NCBI GenBank assembly: GCA_964410285.1
Contig: CAYPFR010000001.1
Coordinates: 434,001 to 498,000, forward strand
DNA: 64,000 bases
DNA from: Fretibacter sp964410285
GTDB lineage: Bacteria > Pseudomonadota > Alphaproteobacteria > Caulobacterales > Maricaulaceae
Reading direction: 5' to 3'
Made by a program: the position numbers and the translations under genes. Below, in pieces: positions 34,185 to 44,228 of the stretch (position 1 is the stretch's first letter; each line of letters opens with the position of its first letter). The notes under the pieces are model-generated. The model ran no database searches. It saw only the letters and a program-made list of their open reading frames with translations, and was not told the origin of the DNA.

Positions 34185-37100
34185 GCTACCTGTTTATAAC
34201 ATGCCTTCGGGCGTGCCGTTTCTGCGCTCGCTTGCGGCGGGCTTGTCACGACTCTACGGCGACGCTTTGCCGCGTGCCCTTGTTTTTCTGCCAACGCGAC
34301 GGGCGGTGCGGGGGCTGGGTGAGGCTTTTGTGGCGCTTGCCGAAGCTGAAGGTCGGGGGGTGGCGCTATTGCCGCGTATGCGCCCGCTGGCTGATATTGA
34401 TCCCGATGAACCGCCTTTTGAACCCGGTGAGCTTGTGGGCATTGTGCGCCCGGCTATCGCCACTGCGCAGCGCCGTTTTGAAATGGCGCGCCTCATAAGC
34501 CATTATCAAGCGCGCTCAGCGGACATGAAAGTAACGCCCGCTGGCGCGCTGGCCACTGCCGATCAGCTTTTGCTGATTATGGATGATGCCGCCATGGAGG
34601 AAGTGACCCTGCCGGGCCAAGAGGCGCTGGAGGATATACGTGCCATGTCCGCCGCCCATTACCAAAATGCCTCAAAGCTCTATGAAATTGTACAGCGGCA
34701 TTGGCCAGACTATTTGGCGGCGCAAAATATGATGGAGCCAATGGCTCGCCGCGTTGCGCTTTTGAATGCGCTGACTGATCACTGGACGCAAAACCCGCCC
34801 GACTATCCGGTAATCATCGCAGGCTCCACGGGGACCCTTGCGGCAACAGCGCGGCTAATGCACTGCGCTGCGCGTTTGCCTGATAGCGCGATTATCTTGC
34901 CCGGAATTGACCGAAATTTGCGCGAAAGCGTATGGAAAAAAGTCGGTCCGCAGCATCCGCAAAACTCTCTGAAGCGTTTGATTGAAACTTTGGGCGTGGA
35001 GCTTGGCGAAATTGATGACTGGCCAGATATCGTGGACGCGCCGAATATGGCCGCGCGGCGCAGGGTTCTTTCCGAGGCGCTCGTGCCCGCTGACTCCGCC
35101 GATGATTGGCCCGCCCGTATCGCGGTTTTAAAAAATGAGGTGCCGGGAGATGCCTTCATGAAAGCCTTTGATGGATTATCCGTTATCGAAGCGGCAAGTC
35201 ATGACGAAGAAGCACTTTGCCTTGCGGTCATATTACGTGATTGCCTGAACACGCCTGGGAAGACGGCGGCGCTCATTACCCCCGATCCTGCGCTGGCCCG
35301 ACGCGTCAAAGCCAAGCTAAGGCGTTGGCAGGTCAATGTCGATTACTCGCAAGGCGAGCCGCTGGAAGAAACCAATTTGGGGGCTTATCTGTCTGGCCTT
35401 TTGCGGCTAGCACTCGATCCCGATAACCCCGTGCATCTGGCTTTTATCGCGAAACATCCGCTGACGGCATTTGGGCATGCCAAAGGCACGCTCGCCTCGT
35501 CATGGGAGGATGTTGAGCGCCGCCATCTTCGCGGGCCGCGCAAAACGCTTGAAGATCTTTTGTCCGCGCTAAAAGCCCAGAGACAGGATTCCAAAGCGGC
35601 GCTTGACCCCAAAGGCCGCCCGCTGTTTTCCGACGGCGACGCGGTAGCGCTGCCAATGCTGGCGGCGTTTCGGCGGCAGCTTGAGGGTCTCACGGCCCTC
35701 GAGGCCGCGCCGGCGGCCATTTGGACGCAGCACCTCGGAGAACTTGCCGAAGCCTTTGCAACTCGGCCGGCAAGTCATGATGAAACGGCGACTTCCGGCG
35801 CAGATATTTTATGGCGCGGTGACGCCGGGGAAAAGGCCGCGCAGATTATGACGTCCCTGCTAAGTTATTCCGCGCCGCTCGGGGAGATGGACGCGCAGGC
35901 CTTTTTTGACTTATTTAGCGGGTTGATGCGGGGCAAAGTTGTGCGCGCGCGCTACGGCACGGACCCAAGGCTACAAATTCTCGGCCCGCTAGAAGCCCGT
36001 ATGGTGGATGCGGACTTAATTATTCTTGGCGGTTTAAACGAAGGCGTCTGGCCCGCCGCGCCCTCGGCCGAGCCGTTTTTATCGCGCGGTATGCGCAAGA
36101 AATTGGGACTGTCTTTGCCCGAGCGCCGCTTTGGTTTGCAGGCGCATGATTTTGCCGAGCTTGCTAGCCATCCGCAGGTAATTTTGACCCGCTCCGAGCG
36201 CCTTGATGATGGCCCCGCCGTGGCCTCGCGCTGGCTGTGGCGGCTTCGCACTTTGGCCAAAGGCGCTCTTGGACACAGCGATACGGGGCAAGCCACTGCG
36301 GGGGAAGACACAATAGGGGAGGGGGCACTGGGGCAGGCACGTGCTGACGCTGCGCTCGCGCCGGATAAGCCTTATCTTGACTGGGCGCGCGGACTTGATT
36401 TTGTTTCGGCCGATGATGTGAAAACCGCGCGGCCGCCGACGCCATGCCCGCCGCTTGATGCGCGCTGGCCAGCGCCCAAAGGGCGCGAGCTTGCGGTGAC
36501 GCGGCTGACGACATTGCTACGCGATCCCTATGCCCATTACGCCCGCACGATTTTGCGGCTGCCAGTGCTAGACGCACTGGATATGCCCCTTGGCGCGCGG
36601 GAATTTGGGACGGCGGTGCATGATGTCTTAGAGGCATTTGCGCGCATGCATAAAGATCATATCCCTGATAATATGACCGCGGATATTGCCTCAGGCTTTT
36701 ACGAAAAATTGCGCGCATTGGGCATGTCGGATGATGTGCTCGCCGCCGAGGCCCCGCGCCTTGAGCGCATGGCGCAAAAATTTACGCAGTGGTTTATGGA
36801 CACGCGGGCGGACGGCTGGAGACAGGCCGCGATTGAGCAGACAGGCCGCTATGTCTTGCACGCGCCATTAGGCGCGTTTACCTTGACGGCGAAATCCGAC
36901 CGTATTGATTATCTGGGCGCCGATCATGTGGTTGTCGATTACAAGACCGGTATGCCGCCAACCGACAAAGTTCTAAAGGCCGGTTTTGATTTACAGCTTC
37001 CGCTGCAAGCGGCCATGATTGCTGCGGGCGGCTTTGAGGGGCTGACAGGGACGGCGGAAGAGCTTGTTTATCTTTCGCTGCGCGGACATACGGATGAAAG

Positions 37101-37323
37101 CCCTATAAAGAAGCTTGTGAAAAATGAGTGGACCGCAGAGCGTTACGCTGCAGCGGCGGCTAAGGCGGCGGAAAAGCTGATCGCCTATTTTGACGCGCCG
37201 AATGCCGTTTATCATTCACAGCCGCGCGTGCAATTTGTTAATGATTATGGGGATTACGATCATTTGGCGCGCCGCGCAGAATGGTCCAAAGCGGGCGACG
37301 ATCCGGCGGAGGGGGCGCCGTGA
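34174..37323 (+). CDS. addB: Double-strand break repair protein AddB
   Basis: Nuclease subunit of the AddAB helicase-nuclease that resects DNA ends for RecA. At 1049 residues it is of the shorter alphaproteobacterial AddB type. The N-terminus shows the inactive helicase-like domain (LVFLPTRRAVRGLGEAF). The middle has LILGGLNEGVWPA. The C-terminal nuclease has DRIDY followed by VVDYKTG (about 916-934), the RecB-nuclease D-x-K core. I see no C-x-C-type iron-sulfur signature around it. The ATG at 34174 overlaps the fusion gene by 11 bases, with no clear ribosome site. Its stop overlaps addA (GTGA). Confidence 0.95.
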   Translation: MMGKLPVYNMPSGVPFLRSLAAGLSRLYGDALPRALVFLPTRRAVRGLGEAFVALAEAEGRGVALLPRMRPLADIDPDEPPFEPGELVGIVRPAIATAQRRFEMARLISHYQARSADMKVTPAGALATADQLLLIMDDAAMEEVTLPGQEALEDIRAMSAAHYQNASKLYEIVQRHWPDYLAAQNMMEPMARRVALLNALTDHWTQNPPDYPVIIAGSTGTLAATARLMHCAARLPDSAIILPGIDRNLRESVWKKVGPQHPQNSLKRLIETLGVELGEIDDWPDIVDAPNMAARRRVLSEALVPADSADDWPARIAVLKNEVPGDAFMKAFDGLSVIEAASHDEEALCLAVILRDCLNTPGKTAALITPDPALARRVKAKLRRWQVNVDYSQGEPLEETNLGAYLSGLLRLALDPDNPVHLAFIAKHPLTAFGHAKGTLASSWEDVERRHLRGPRKTLEDLLSALKAQRQDSKAALDPKGRPLFSDGDAVALPMLAAFRRQLEGLTALEAAPAAIWTQHLGELAEAFATRPASHDETATSGADILWRGDAGEKAAQIMTSLLSYSAPLGEMDAQAFFDLFSGLMRGKVVRARYGTDPRLQILGPLEARMVDADLIILGGLNEGVWPAAPSAEPFLSRGMRKKLGLSLPERRFGLQAHDFAELASHPQVILTRSERLDDGPAVASRWLWRLRTLAKGALGHSDTGQATAGEDTIGEGALGQARADAALAPDKPYLDWARGLDFVSADDVKTARPPTPCPPLDARWPAPKGRELAVTRLTTLLRDPYAHYARTILRLPVLDALDMPLGAREFGTAVHDVLEAFARMHKDHIPDNMTADIASGFYEKLRALGMSDDVLAAEAPRLERMAQKFTQWFMDTRADGWRQAAIEQTGRYVLHAPLGAFTLTAKSDRIDYLGADHVVVDYKTGMPPTDKVLKAGFDLQLPLQAAMIAAGGFEGLTGTAEELVYLSLRGHTDESPIKKLVKNEWTAERYAAAAAKAAEKLIAYFDAPNAVYHSQPRVQFVNDYGDYDHLARRAEWSKAGDDPAEGAP

Positions 37324-40300
37324 GCGAAATACCGGACATGCCGGATCTGACGGATGAGGATTATCTCGAAGCCGAGCGGCAGCAAGCCATGGCGGCAAAT
37401 CCGGTCCGGGATGTTTTTGTCTCTGCCAATGCCGGCTCTGGCAAAACCCATGTCCTTGTTAACCGCGTCTCGCGCACGCTTCTGCTGGGCCGGGATATAA
37501 AGCCCGAAAAAATACTCTGCTTGACCTATACCAAGGCGGCGGCATCAGAAATGCAAACGCGGCTTTTCAAAACGCTTGGCGATTGGTCGATCATGCCCGA
37601 GGACAAGCTCCGCGCCGCCCTTGTCAAGCTCTTGGGAGAGGTGGGGGCCTCGCAGGTTGACCTTGGTCATGCCCGAAGCTTGTTTGCCCAAGCACTGGAG
37701 ACGCCTGAGGGGCTAAAGGTACAAACCATTCACGCGTTTTGCGAACGTCTTTTGTCGCGCTTTCCGATGGAAGCGGGAATATTGCCTGGTTTTGACGCGA
37801 TAGAGGATGGCGCGGCCCGCGCAATGCAAGATGACGTTTGGCGTGAAATATTGCGGCGGGCCGCGAAGGCCCCCGGCTCTGAATTGGCGCAGGCCCTCGC
37901 GGAAATTATGGGGAGCAACGCCAATAAAACCATTGAGGGCCTTCGCCGGTGGATGGGCTTTAATGTCTATAAAATCATAGCATGGGAGCAGGCCGGCGGG
38001 ATTGCCCCGCTGGAGGCGCGTCTTGGCGTGAGCGCGGATATGAGCGAAGCGCAGATCAAGCGCAGCGCTTGGGAGGCGATCTCAAAGCCGCGCCTGCAAG
38101 CTGCGATTGATGCGATTAGGATGGCAAATACCAAGGCTCAGAATAATTATGCAGATAAATTAACGCTGGCCTTAAAGACCGCCGATCCCGTGGAGGCTTT
38201 TGATCTTTATGCAAATGTCGTCCTTAAAAAAGATGGCACGCCGATCACAAAAATCGGGATTAAAAATAGCGGCCCCGCCGCCCATGAATTTTTTGGCGCG
38301 CCAAAATCTGCGGATACGCAGGATATGGCGGCTCTGTCGCAGGCGATGTCTGATCTTAAATCACTGCGGGTTTTAACGCATAGCTGCGCCGCATTTGAGC
38401 TATCGCGCAATTTTGCACAGATTTATCAGGCGCGAAAACGTGATATGCGAAAGTTAGACTTTGCTGATCAAATCATGCTCGCACGCCGCTTACTCACCCA
38501 AAGTCATGTCTCCGATTGGGTGCGCTATAAGCTTGACGGCGGGGTTGATTACATTCTGGTAGATGAGGCGCAGGATACGTCGCCAGAGCAATGGGACATT
38601 GTCGACGTCATGCGTGATATGTTCACCCATGATCAAAATGCCGATCCGCGCTTCCCAAGAACTCTTTTTGCTGTGGGAGATGAGAAACAGTCGATCTATT
38701 CCTTTCAAGGGGCCGACCCCGAGCTGTTTATGACGCGCTCCCGCCGCGAAGACGGCGGGCCGGATGAGGCCATTCGCATGCGTATGTCTTTTCGCTCTGC
38801 CCCTGATATTTTGGCCTTCATTGATGAAATATTTGCCGCGCAAAAGGGGCTGCAAAAAATGTTCAATCCCGCGCTGGTGACTGAAAGCTCGGACGTCATT
38901 ACCCATACGGCCAAGCGCAAAATTCCGGGCCTGATAGAGCTTTGGCCGTTGTCCCCCGCGCCCGAGACCGGCGCGGAGGAATTACCGTGGCGGCCAGAAC
39001 CTGTAGATGCCGAGAGCGCCAATAGTGCGCGAGAGACGTTGGCGCGGGAATTGGCGGCGCAAATTCGCCGCTGGCTTGATAGCAGGGAGCTCATAAATGC
39101 CAGAGAAGGGGGTCAGGAGACTGTGCGCCCCATAGAGCCGCGCGATATTCTGATTCTGGTTCGCAAACGCACGGGCTCTTTTTTCAATGCGGTGATCCGG
39201 CATTTGAAATGGAAAAATATCGCCGTCGCCGGGGCAGATCGCCTGATTTTGTCTGAGTCCATAGCTGTGCAAGACTTGATGTCGCTTGCGCGGTTTGTCT
39301 GCCTGCCCGCTGATGATCTCGCGTTAGCCGAGGTGCTGCGCGGGCCGTTATTTAACCTGAGCGAGTCCGCACTTTTTCGCGTCGCTCATGGCCGTAAAGG
39401 GCGTTTATGGCCGGCGTTAAAATCCGCTGCCGATCTAGAAAATAGAGACGAAATCTGCGCGCGGCTCTCTCACTTTATAGACCTCTCTAAGCGCTACGCG
39501 CCCTATGAGTTTTTTGAAAGTGTGCTTTCCTTTGCGGCTGCGGATGGCACAAGCCAGCTCAAAGCATTTTATCGGCGACTGTCGATGGAAGCGGCAGATC
39601 CGATCGACGCCTTTTTGGCCCGCGCCCTTGCGCACCAAAGACGCGGTGCCCCGTCCCTGCAGCATTTCATCCAAGAGTTTATGCATGATGATCAGGATAT
39701 AAAACGAGAGCTTGACGGCACTCGCAATGAAGTGCGGGTCATGACGATTTACGGGGCCAAGGGGCTGGAGGCCCCCGTCGTGATTTTGCCCGATACAAGC
39801 CAGCCGCCTACAGGCCGCGAAGCGCTTGATGCCGGTATGCTTGATCTTGGGGACGGTACCTTTGCTCGCCCCGGCAACACCCGCGAGACACCGGATGCGC
39901 TTTTGACCTTGCGCAGTGCCAAGGTGGAGAAAGCCTATCAGGAGTATATGCGCTTGTTTTATGTCGCCTTGACGCGCGCCGAAGCCCGGCTTTTGATTTG
40001 CGGATATTTTTCAGGGAAACCAACAGCGGTCAATGCCGGCCAAGCGCCTGATCCCAGAAGTTGGCATGCGCTCGCGCAAAACGCGCTAAGTGCAATGGAT
40101 AGCCGCGAAATCGAGACCCCCTTCTCAAGGGGTGATTTCAAGGGCTATGTCTATGGGGCGCGGCCCAACTATGCGGCCGGGCAGACCGGGCCCGCAGCGG
40201 CGCCTAGGGCGAGCTTGCCAGATTGGGCCAGCGGCGCGCACGCGCCGCCTGCGCCAAAGGCGGCAATCTCCTCGCTTTCCCCGTCCGCGCTTTTGGCCGA

Positions 40301-40874
40301 TGGGGATGGGCGCGCGCCAGCGAACCGGTCTCCCTTTAGCCAATCCCCCGATAGGTTCTTGCGCGGTACGCTTATTCATAAGCTGCTAGAGCTATTGCCC
40401 GATATTGCGCGGGACAAGCGCCGCGCCGCCGCGGCCCAATTCCTCTCGGGCTATAGCGCGCTTTCGCAGGCGCAAAGACAGGAGATCACGCAGAATGTGC
40501 TTGCTGTATTGGAAGCGCCGGAATTTGCAGAGGTTTTCGCGCCCGGTAGCCAAGCAGAAATTTCGCTCGCGGGCCGAGCGCCCAGCCTTCCGCCGCATAT
40601 GCGGCTTAACGCACAGATCGACCGCATCTCCGTCAACGAGACTCGCGTTTTTATCACGGATTACAAATCTAACCGCCCGCCGCCCGCAAGCCCCCAAGAA
40701 GTCTCGGATGTGTATTTGGGGCAGATGGCCGCTTACCGGGAGCTCGCCCGCGCCGCCTATCCAGGGCGGGAAATTGTTTGCGGCCTGCTTTGGACGGATG
40801 GCCCGCATATGATGATCCTGCCCGACGCCTTGCTTGACGAAAGCCTTGAGAAAATACATGAGCTCACGCCGTAA
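37320..40874 (+). CDS. addA: Double-strand break repair helicase AddA
   Basis: The 3'-5' UvrD-like helicase and second nuclease subunit of AddAB, 1184 residues. Helicase motifs are complete: Walker A SANAGSGKTHVL (about 35-46), motif Ia LTYTKAAASEM, motif II LVDEAQDTS, motif III GDEKQSIYSFQGADP, motif V MTIYGAKGLEAP and motif VI FYVALTRAEARL. The C-terminal nuclease carries ITDYKSNRPP. The start is GTG 37320, overlapping addB by four bases, with a GGAGG-like site upstream; a longer reading from 37281 lies inside addB. Confidence 0.97.
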   Translation: MSEIPDMPDLTDEDYLEAERQQAMAANPVRDVFVSANAGSGKTHVLVNRVSRTLLLGRDIKPEKILCLTYTKAAASEMQTRLFKTLGDWSIMPEDKLRAALVKLLGEVGASQVDLGHARSLFAQALETPEGLKVQTIHAFCERLLSRFPMEAGILPGFDAIEDGAARAMQDDVWREILRRAAKAPGSELAQALAEIMGSNANKTIEGLRRWMGFNVYKIIAWEQAGGIAPLEARLGVSADMSEAQIKRSAWEAISKPRLQAAIDAIRMANTKAQNNYADKLTLALKTADPVEAFDLYANVVLKKDGTPITKIGIKNSGPAAHEFFGAPKSADTQDMAALSQAMSDLKSLRVLTHSCAAFELSRNFAQIYQARKRDMRKLDFADQIMLARRLLTQSHVSDWVRYKLDGGVDYILVDEAQDTSPEQWDIVDVMRDMFTHDQNADPRFPRTLFAVGDEKQSIYSFQGADPELFMTRSRREDGGPDEAIRMRMSFRSAPDILAFIDEIFAAQKGLQKMFNPALVTESSDVITHTAKRKIPGLIELWPLSPAPETGAEELPWRPEPVDAESANSARETLARELAAQIRRWLDSRELINAREGGQETVRPIEPRDILILVRKRTGSFFNAVIRHLKWKNIAVAGADRLILSESIAVQDLMSLARFVCLPADDLALAEVLRGPLFNLSESALFRVAHGRKGRLWPALKSAADLENRDEICARLSHFIDLSKRYAPYEFFESVLSFAAADGTSQLKAFYRRLSMEAADPIDAFLARALAHQRRGAPSLQHFIQEFMHDDQDIKRELDGTRNEVRVMTIYGAKGLEAPVVILPDTSQPPTGREALDAGMLDLGDGTFARPGNTRETPDALLTLRSAKVEKAYQEYMRLFYVALTRAEARLLICGYFSGKPTAVNAGQAPDPRSWHALAQNALSAMDSREIETPFSRGDFKGYVYGARPNYAAGQTGPAAAPRASLPDWASGAHAPPAPKAAISSLSPSALLADGDGRAPANRSPFSQSPDRFLRGTLIHKLLELLPDIARDKRRAAAAQFLSGYSALSQAQRQEITQNVLAVLEAPEFAEVFAPGSQAEISLAGRAPSLPPHMRLNAQIDRISVNETRVFITDYKSNRPPPASPQEVSDVYLGQMAAYRELARAAYPGREIVCGLLWTDGPHMMILPDALLDESLEKIHELTP

Positions 40875-40936
40875 AGCTGCGGCTTTGGACGTAATATCGA
40901 TCGCTTCACAATAAAGTGCGCCGCCGCCTTGCGGGG

Positions 40937-40965
40937 TTGACGGGGCGCAGCGGGCTTCTTAACTG
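40937..40965 (+). promoter_or_regulatory. Candidate trxA promoter
   Basis: TTGACG (40937-40942) is followed after 17 bases by TAACTG (40960-40965). The -10 region overlaps a direct repeat, TTAACTG-TTAACTG. A start near 40972 gives a short leader with the AAGGAG ribosome site. This would let trxA be expressed apart from addAB. Confidence 0.45.
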
Positions 40966-40993
40966 TTAACTGAAATATAGAAAGGAGCCCCAT

Positions 40994-41314
40994 ATGGCGA
41001 CCGTGAAAGTTACAGATGCAAGTTTCCAAGCCGATGTGCTTGAGAGCAAAACCCCCGTACTTGTCGATTTTTGGGCCGAATGGTGCGGTCCGTGTAAGCA
41101 GATTGGTCCGGCTCTTGAAGAAATCGCAGGGGAAATGGGTGAGCGCGTAAAAGTCGCCAAGGTCAATATTGATGACGATGCGGAAACGCCAGCCAAGTTT
41201 CATGTGCGGGGCATTCCAACCCTGATGATCTTCAAAGAGGGCCAAGTTGTCGCCACCAAGGTTGGCGCCATGACAAAAACAAAACTTAAAGAGTGGCTCG
41301 AAGAGCACGCCTAG
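40994..41314 (+). CDS. trxA: Thioredoxin
   Basis: A 106-residue thioredoxin with the active site WCGPC (C31, C34), the buried D25 in VDFWAEW and the cis-proline in RGIPTLMIF. It reduces protein disulfides in the cytoplasm. The ATG has an AAGGAG ribosome site. It has its own promoter candidate and is followed directly by a strong terminator, closing the tsaE-to-trxA block. Confidence 0.98.
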   Translation: MATVKVTDASFQADVLESKTPVLVDFWAEWCGPCKQIGPALEEIAGEMGERVKVAKVNIDDDAETPAKFHVRGIPTLMIFKEGQVVATKVGAMTKTKLKEWLEEHA

Positions 41315-41343
41315 GCGGCGAATGCCCAGTTCAAAGTTTCAAG

Positions 41344-41372
41344 AAGGCTCTTATTCCAAAGAGCCTTTTTTC
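41344..41372 (+). terminator. Rho-independent terminator after trxA
   Basis: Perfect 9-bp stem AAGGCTCTT / AAGAGCCTT with a 6-base loop (ATTCCA), ending in a run of Ts (TTTTTT including the stem end). It lies 30 bases after the trxA stop. Read on the minus strand it lacks a T-run, so it works for trxA only. Confidence 0.9.
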
Positions 41373-41419
41373 TTGCCAAACTTTTTGAGGTTTAAGAAGG
41401 GCGCTGGGCCGGCATCGGG

Positions 41420-42784
41420 TTATTGATGTCCGCTGAGGCGCAAAATCTCGCCCGCCAAATAAAGCGAGCCGCAAATAAGCACGCGGGGCGAGGAGGTCTC
41501 CACTTTTACGTGGGTGTGTGACGGCGCAAGGGACTCGGCGGTTTTTAGAGCAAGATGAACTGCGTCCTGAGGGGTGTCGGCAATCTCGGATATAAGCCCG
41601 CGATTTCGGGCAAGCTCGCTGAGCGTTTCGGGCGCAAGCGCGCTATGACCGGGAATGCCCACCCCGATGACAGCGCTGGCGAGTCCCTCAAAGGCATCAA
41701 GAAAGCCGCCAATATCTTTATTGGCGAGCATGCCGGTAATTAGGATCAGCGGGCGCGCGTGCTGGCTTTCCATTTCCGCCATCGCAGAAGCGAGCGCCCG
41801 CGCGGCATGGGGATTATGTCCACCATCCAGCCAGAGCTCCCCGCCGCTTGCGATCACCGGCTCGGCAAGTGGGCCGTGATGAATTCGCTGAATGCGGGCG
41901 GGCCAGCGTACAGCTGTTAGGCCTGCTTCAATGGCCTTATCAGTGAACTGTAGACGCCGCGCCATATTGATTGCAAGGCCGGCATTGTCTATCTGGTGCT
42001 CTCCGGTCAGGGCCGGAAGGGGCAGATCCATCAGCGCGCTTTCATCCTCATAGACAAGGCGGCCATGTTGGCGATAGCTTCGAAAATCCTGCCCAAAATA
42101 TTTGACGCTCACCGAAAGTTTATTGGCCTGCGCCTCCAGCACTGCGCAAACCAAATCCTTCTGACGGCCAATAGCTGCGGGCGCAAAATGCTTCATAATG
42201 CCGGCTTTCTCGCGCGCAATTTTGGCGATGTCGCGGCCTAAAAACTCGGCATGGTCATAATCAATTGGGGTAATCCCTACCATTGCGGGGCGGTCAATAA
42301 CATTGGTCGCGTCATAGCGCCCGCCCAGCCCCACTTCGAGCAGGCATAAATCTGCCGTGGTTTCGCTAAACGCGAGAAAGGCGGCCGCCGTTGTGGCCTC
42401 GAAGAAAGAGAGCGGCTTGCCGTCATTGGCCGCGCGCACACGCGCCAGCACATCAACAAGTTGCGTGTCGGAAATTTCTTTGGAACACACAACGATGCGC
42501 TCTCGAAAATGCACTAAATGGGGCGAAGTATAGACATGACAGCTGAGTCCGCCGGCTTCTGCCATGGCGCGCAGAAAGGCGGTGGTGGAGCCTTTTCCAT
42601 TTGTACCGGCAATATGGATCACGGGCGGCAATTTGCTTTGCGGATTGCCAAGCGCTTTGAGGACGCGCTTGATGCGCGATAATCCGAGATCGATTTTCTT
42701 GGGGTGCAGGGCCTTTAAGGTTTCAAGGGCAGCCTCAACATCAGCGGCTGCGCGCGCATTCGGGTCTACGGCGGATGAGGACAT
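41420..42784 (-). CDS. folC: Bifunctional folylpolyglutamate/dihydrofolate synthase
   Basis: Adds glutamate to dihydropteroate and to folates. The 454-residue Mur-ligase-like protein has the P-loop HIAGTNGKGSTTAF (about 57-70), the loop TSPHLVHFRERI, and ATTAAAFLAFSE. The late DGGHNPHAARAL motif marks the C-terminal domain. It follows accD by 15 bases, the usual accD-folC pair. The first ATG has no clear ribosome site, suggesting coupling. Confidence 0.96.
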   Translation of the reverse strand: MSSSAVDPNARAAADVEAALETLKALHPKKIDLGLSRIKRVLKALGNPQSKLPPVIHIAGTNGKGSTTAFLRAMAEAGGLSCHVYTSPHLVHFRERIVVCSKEISDTQLVDVLARVRAANDGKPLSFFEATTAAAFLAFSETTADLCLLEVGLGGRYDATNVIDRPAMVGITPIDYDHAEFLGRDIAKIAREKAGIMKHFAPAAIGRQKDLVCAVLEAQANKLSVSVKYFGQDFRSYRQHGRLVYEDESALMDLPLPALTGEHQIDNAGLAINMARRLQFTDKAIEAGLTAVRWPARIQRIHHGPLAEPVIASGGELWLDGGHNPHAARALASAMAEMESQHARPLILITGMLANKDIGGFLDAFEGLASAVIGVGIPGHSALAPETLSELARNRGLISEIADTPQDAVHLALKTAESLAPSHTHVKVETSSPRVLICGSLYLAGEILRLSGHQ

Positions 42785-42799
42785 GATGCGGCCGGCTTG

Positions 42800-43747
42800 C
42801 TAAAGTTTATCAGCTGCGGTGCCCGTGCTTTTGACGGCCAGAGCGGCAGAGGTGCCCGCGTCAGCCAAGGCTGAGGGTTTGGAGGTTTGGGGACTTTCTG
42901 GCAGCAGCACAGACAAAAGATCGGCCAGTACGCGGCGCATATCTTTGCGCGGGACGACTTTGTCGACCATGCCTTTCTCCTCCAGATATTCCGCGCGCTG
43001 AAACCCCTCGGGGAGTTTCTCGCGAATTGTATCTTCAATGACGCGCGGCCCCGCAAAACAGATAAGCGCGCCTGGCTCGGCGAGATGCACATCCCCCAGC
43101 ATGGCATAGCTGGCGGTAACGCCGCCCGTTGTTGGATCACAGAGCACGACAATATAGGGCAGGCCCGCCTCGCGAAGTTCTTGAACAGCAATGGTTGTGC
43201 GCGGCATCTGCATGAGCGAAAGCGCGCCTTCTTGCATTCGGGCCCCGCCCGCCGAGGTATAAATAATCAGCGGCAGATGGTTCTGCGCGGCATATTCAGC
43301 CGCCCGAATGAACCCTTCGCCAGCGGCCATGCCTAGTGACCCGCCCATAAAGGCAAAATTTTGCACCAGAACGACGGCCTTTCTGCCGTGAATGTATCCC
43401 ACGCCAATGGTCATGGCGTCATCATCACCGGTTTTGGCGCGCGCGGCCTTTAGGCGGTCGACATATTTTTTGTCGTCCTTGAATTTCAGCGGGTCTTTGG
43501 CGACAGCGGGCGTATCGACTTCCAAATATTTTCCGTCATCAAAGGTATATCCCAGACGCATGTCCGGCCCAATCCGAAGATGATGCCCTGCGGGCGTGAC
43601 ATGCATAAGCCCCGGAAGATCAGCAGAGAAGACCATCTCACCGGATTTGGGACATTTGATCCAGAGATTATCTGGAGTGTCCTTTTTGGTGAAAATACTT
43701 TTGACGCCCGGCGGCGTTAATTTTGTAAGCCAATTCATAGCGCGCAT
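42800..43747 (-). CDS. accD: Acetyl-CoA carboxylase carboxyltransferase subunit beta
   Basis: With AccA it moves carboxyl from biotin to acetyl-CoA, giving malonyl-CoA for fatty acids. The 315-residue protein has the crotonase-fold blocks YTSAGGARMQEG and DPTTGGVTASYAMLGD. The N-terminal zinc ribbon is degenerate: of the four cysteines in E. coli AccD only C32 remains (S35, T51 and G54 at the other places), which I believe is usual in this class. The first ATG (43747) has AAGG at good spacing; Met4 is an alternative start. Divergent from crcB. Confidence 0.96.
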   Translation of the reverse strand: MRAMNWLTKLTPPGVKSIFTKKDTPDNLWIKCPKSGEMVFSADLPGLMHVTPAGHHLRIGPDMRLGYTFDDGKYLEVDTPAVAKDPLKFKDDKKYVDRLKAARAKTGDDDAMTIGVGYIHGRKAVVLVQNFAFMGGSLGMAAGEGFIRAAEYAAQNHLPLIIYTSAGGARMQEGALSLMQMPRTTIAVQELREAGLPYIVVLCDPTTGGVTASYAMLGDVHLAEPGALICFAGPRVIEDTIREKLPEGFQRAEYLEEKGMVDKVVPRKDMRRVLADLLSVLLPESPQTSKPSALADAGTSAALAVKSTGTAADKL

Positions 43748-43832
43748 AACTGCCTTAAAAACATCAACTCGGCAATATAAATATCATACAGCTTGGTGTT
43801 GCGGGGGCGGGCCGGAGCGCGTATCAGGCGGC

Positions 43833-44228
43833 ATGAATATGCTTTTATATGTCGCGGCAGGCGGCGCCATTGGCGCATCCCTGCGCCACCTCTTGGGGGC
43901 GGCCTTTCTGCGCTATGGCGGGGCAGGGTTTTCCTATGCCACGCTCAGCGCCAACTTAGTGGGCAGTTTTGCTATGGGCATACTATTTGGCTGGCTATCC
44001 TTGCGCGCGGGCGGCGCGGCGAGCGCGGGAGAACCGCTGCGTTTATTCCTAGGTGTAGGACTGCTAGGCGGGTTTACGACTTTTTCGGCCTTCTCCCTTG
44101 AGGCTGTGATGCTGTTGGAGGAAAAAGCCTATGGCGCGTTTGGGGCCTATGTGGCCGGCTCCGCCGCCTTTTCCATTGCGGCGCTTATTTTGGGGCTCAT
44201 GCTCGCACGTAAGGCGCTGGCGATATGA
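43833..44228 (+). CDS. crcB: Fluoride efflux channel CrcB/Fluc
   Basis: A 131-residue, four-helix membrane protein that exports fluoride as a dual-topology dimer. Signatures are GGAIGASLRHLLG (about 9-21), the pore segment TLSANLVGSFAMG with its Asn, and GLLGGFTTFSAFSLE. The start is ATG 43833 with AGGCGG upstream; an alternative ATG lies six bases later. I looked for a fluoride riboswitch in the 85 bases upstream and saw no convincing one. Overlaps rluC by four bases. Confidence 0.95.
   Translation: MNMLLYVAAGGAIGASLRHLLGAAFLRYGGAGFSYATLSANLVGSFAMGILFGWLSLRAGGAASAGEPLRLFLGVGLLGGFTTFSAFSLEAVMLLEEKAYGAFGAYVAGSAAFSIAALILGLMLARKALAI

Noticed and set aside
42800..43747. Loss of AccD zinc-finger cysteines as a novelty
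   Set aside because: To my knowledge alphaproteobacterial AccD proteins commonly lack these cysteines.
43748..43832. Fluoride riboswitch before crcB
   Set aside because: I could not find the conserved pseudoknot sequence in the 85 bases available.
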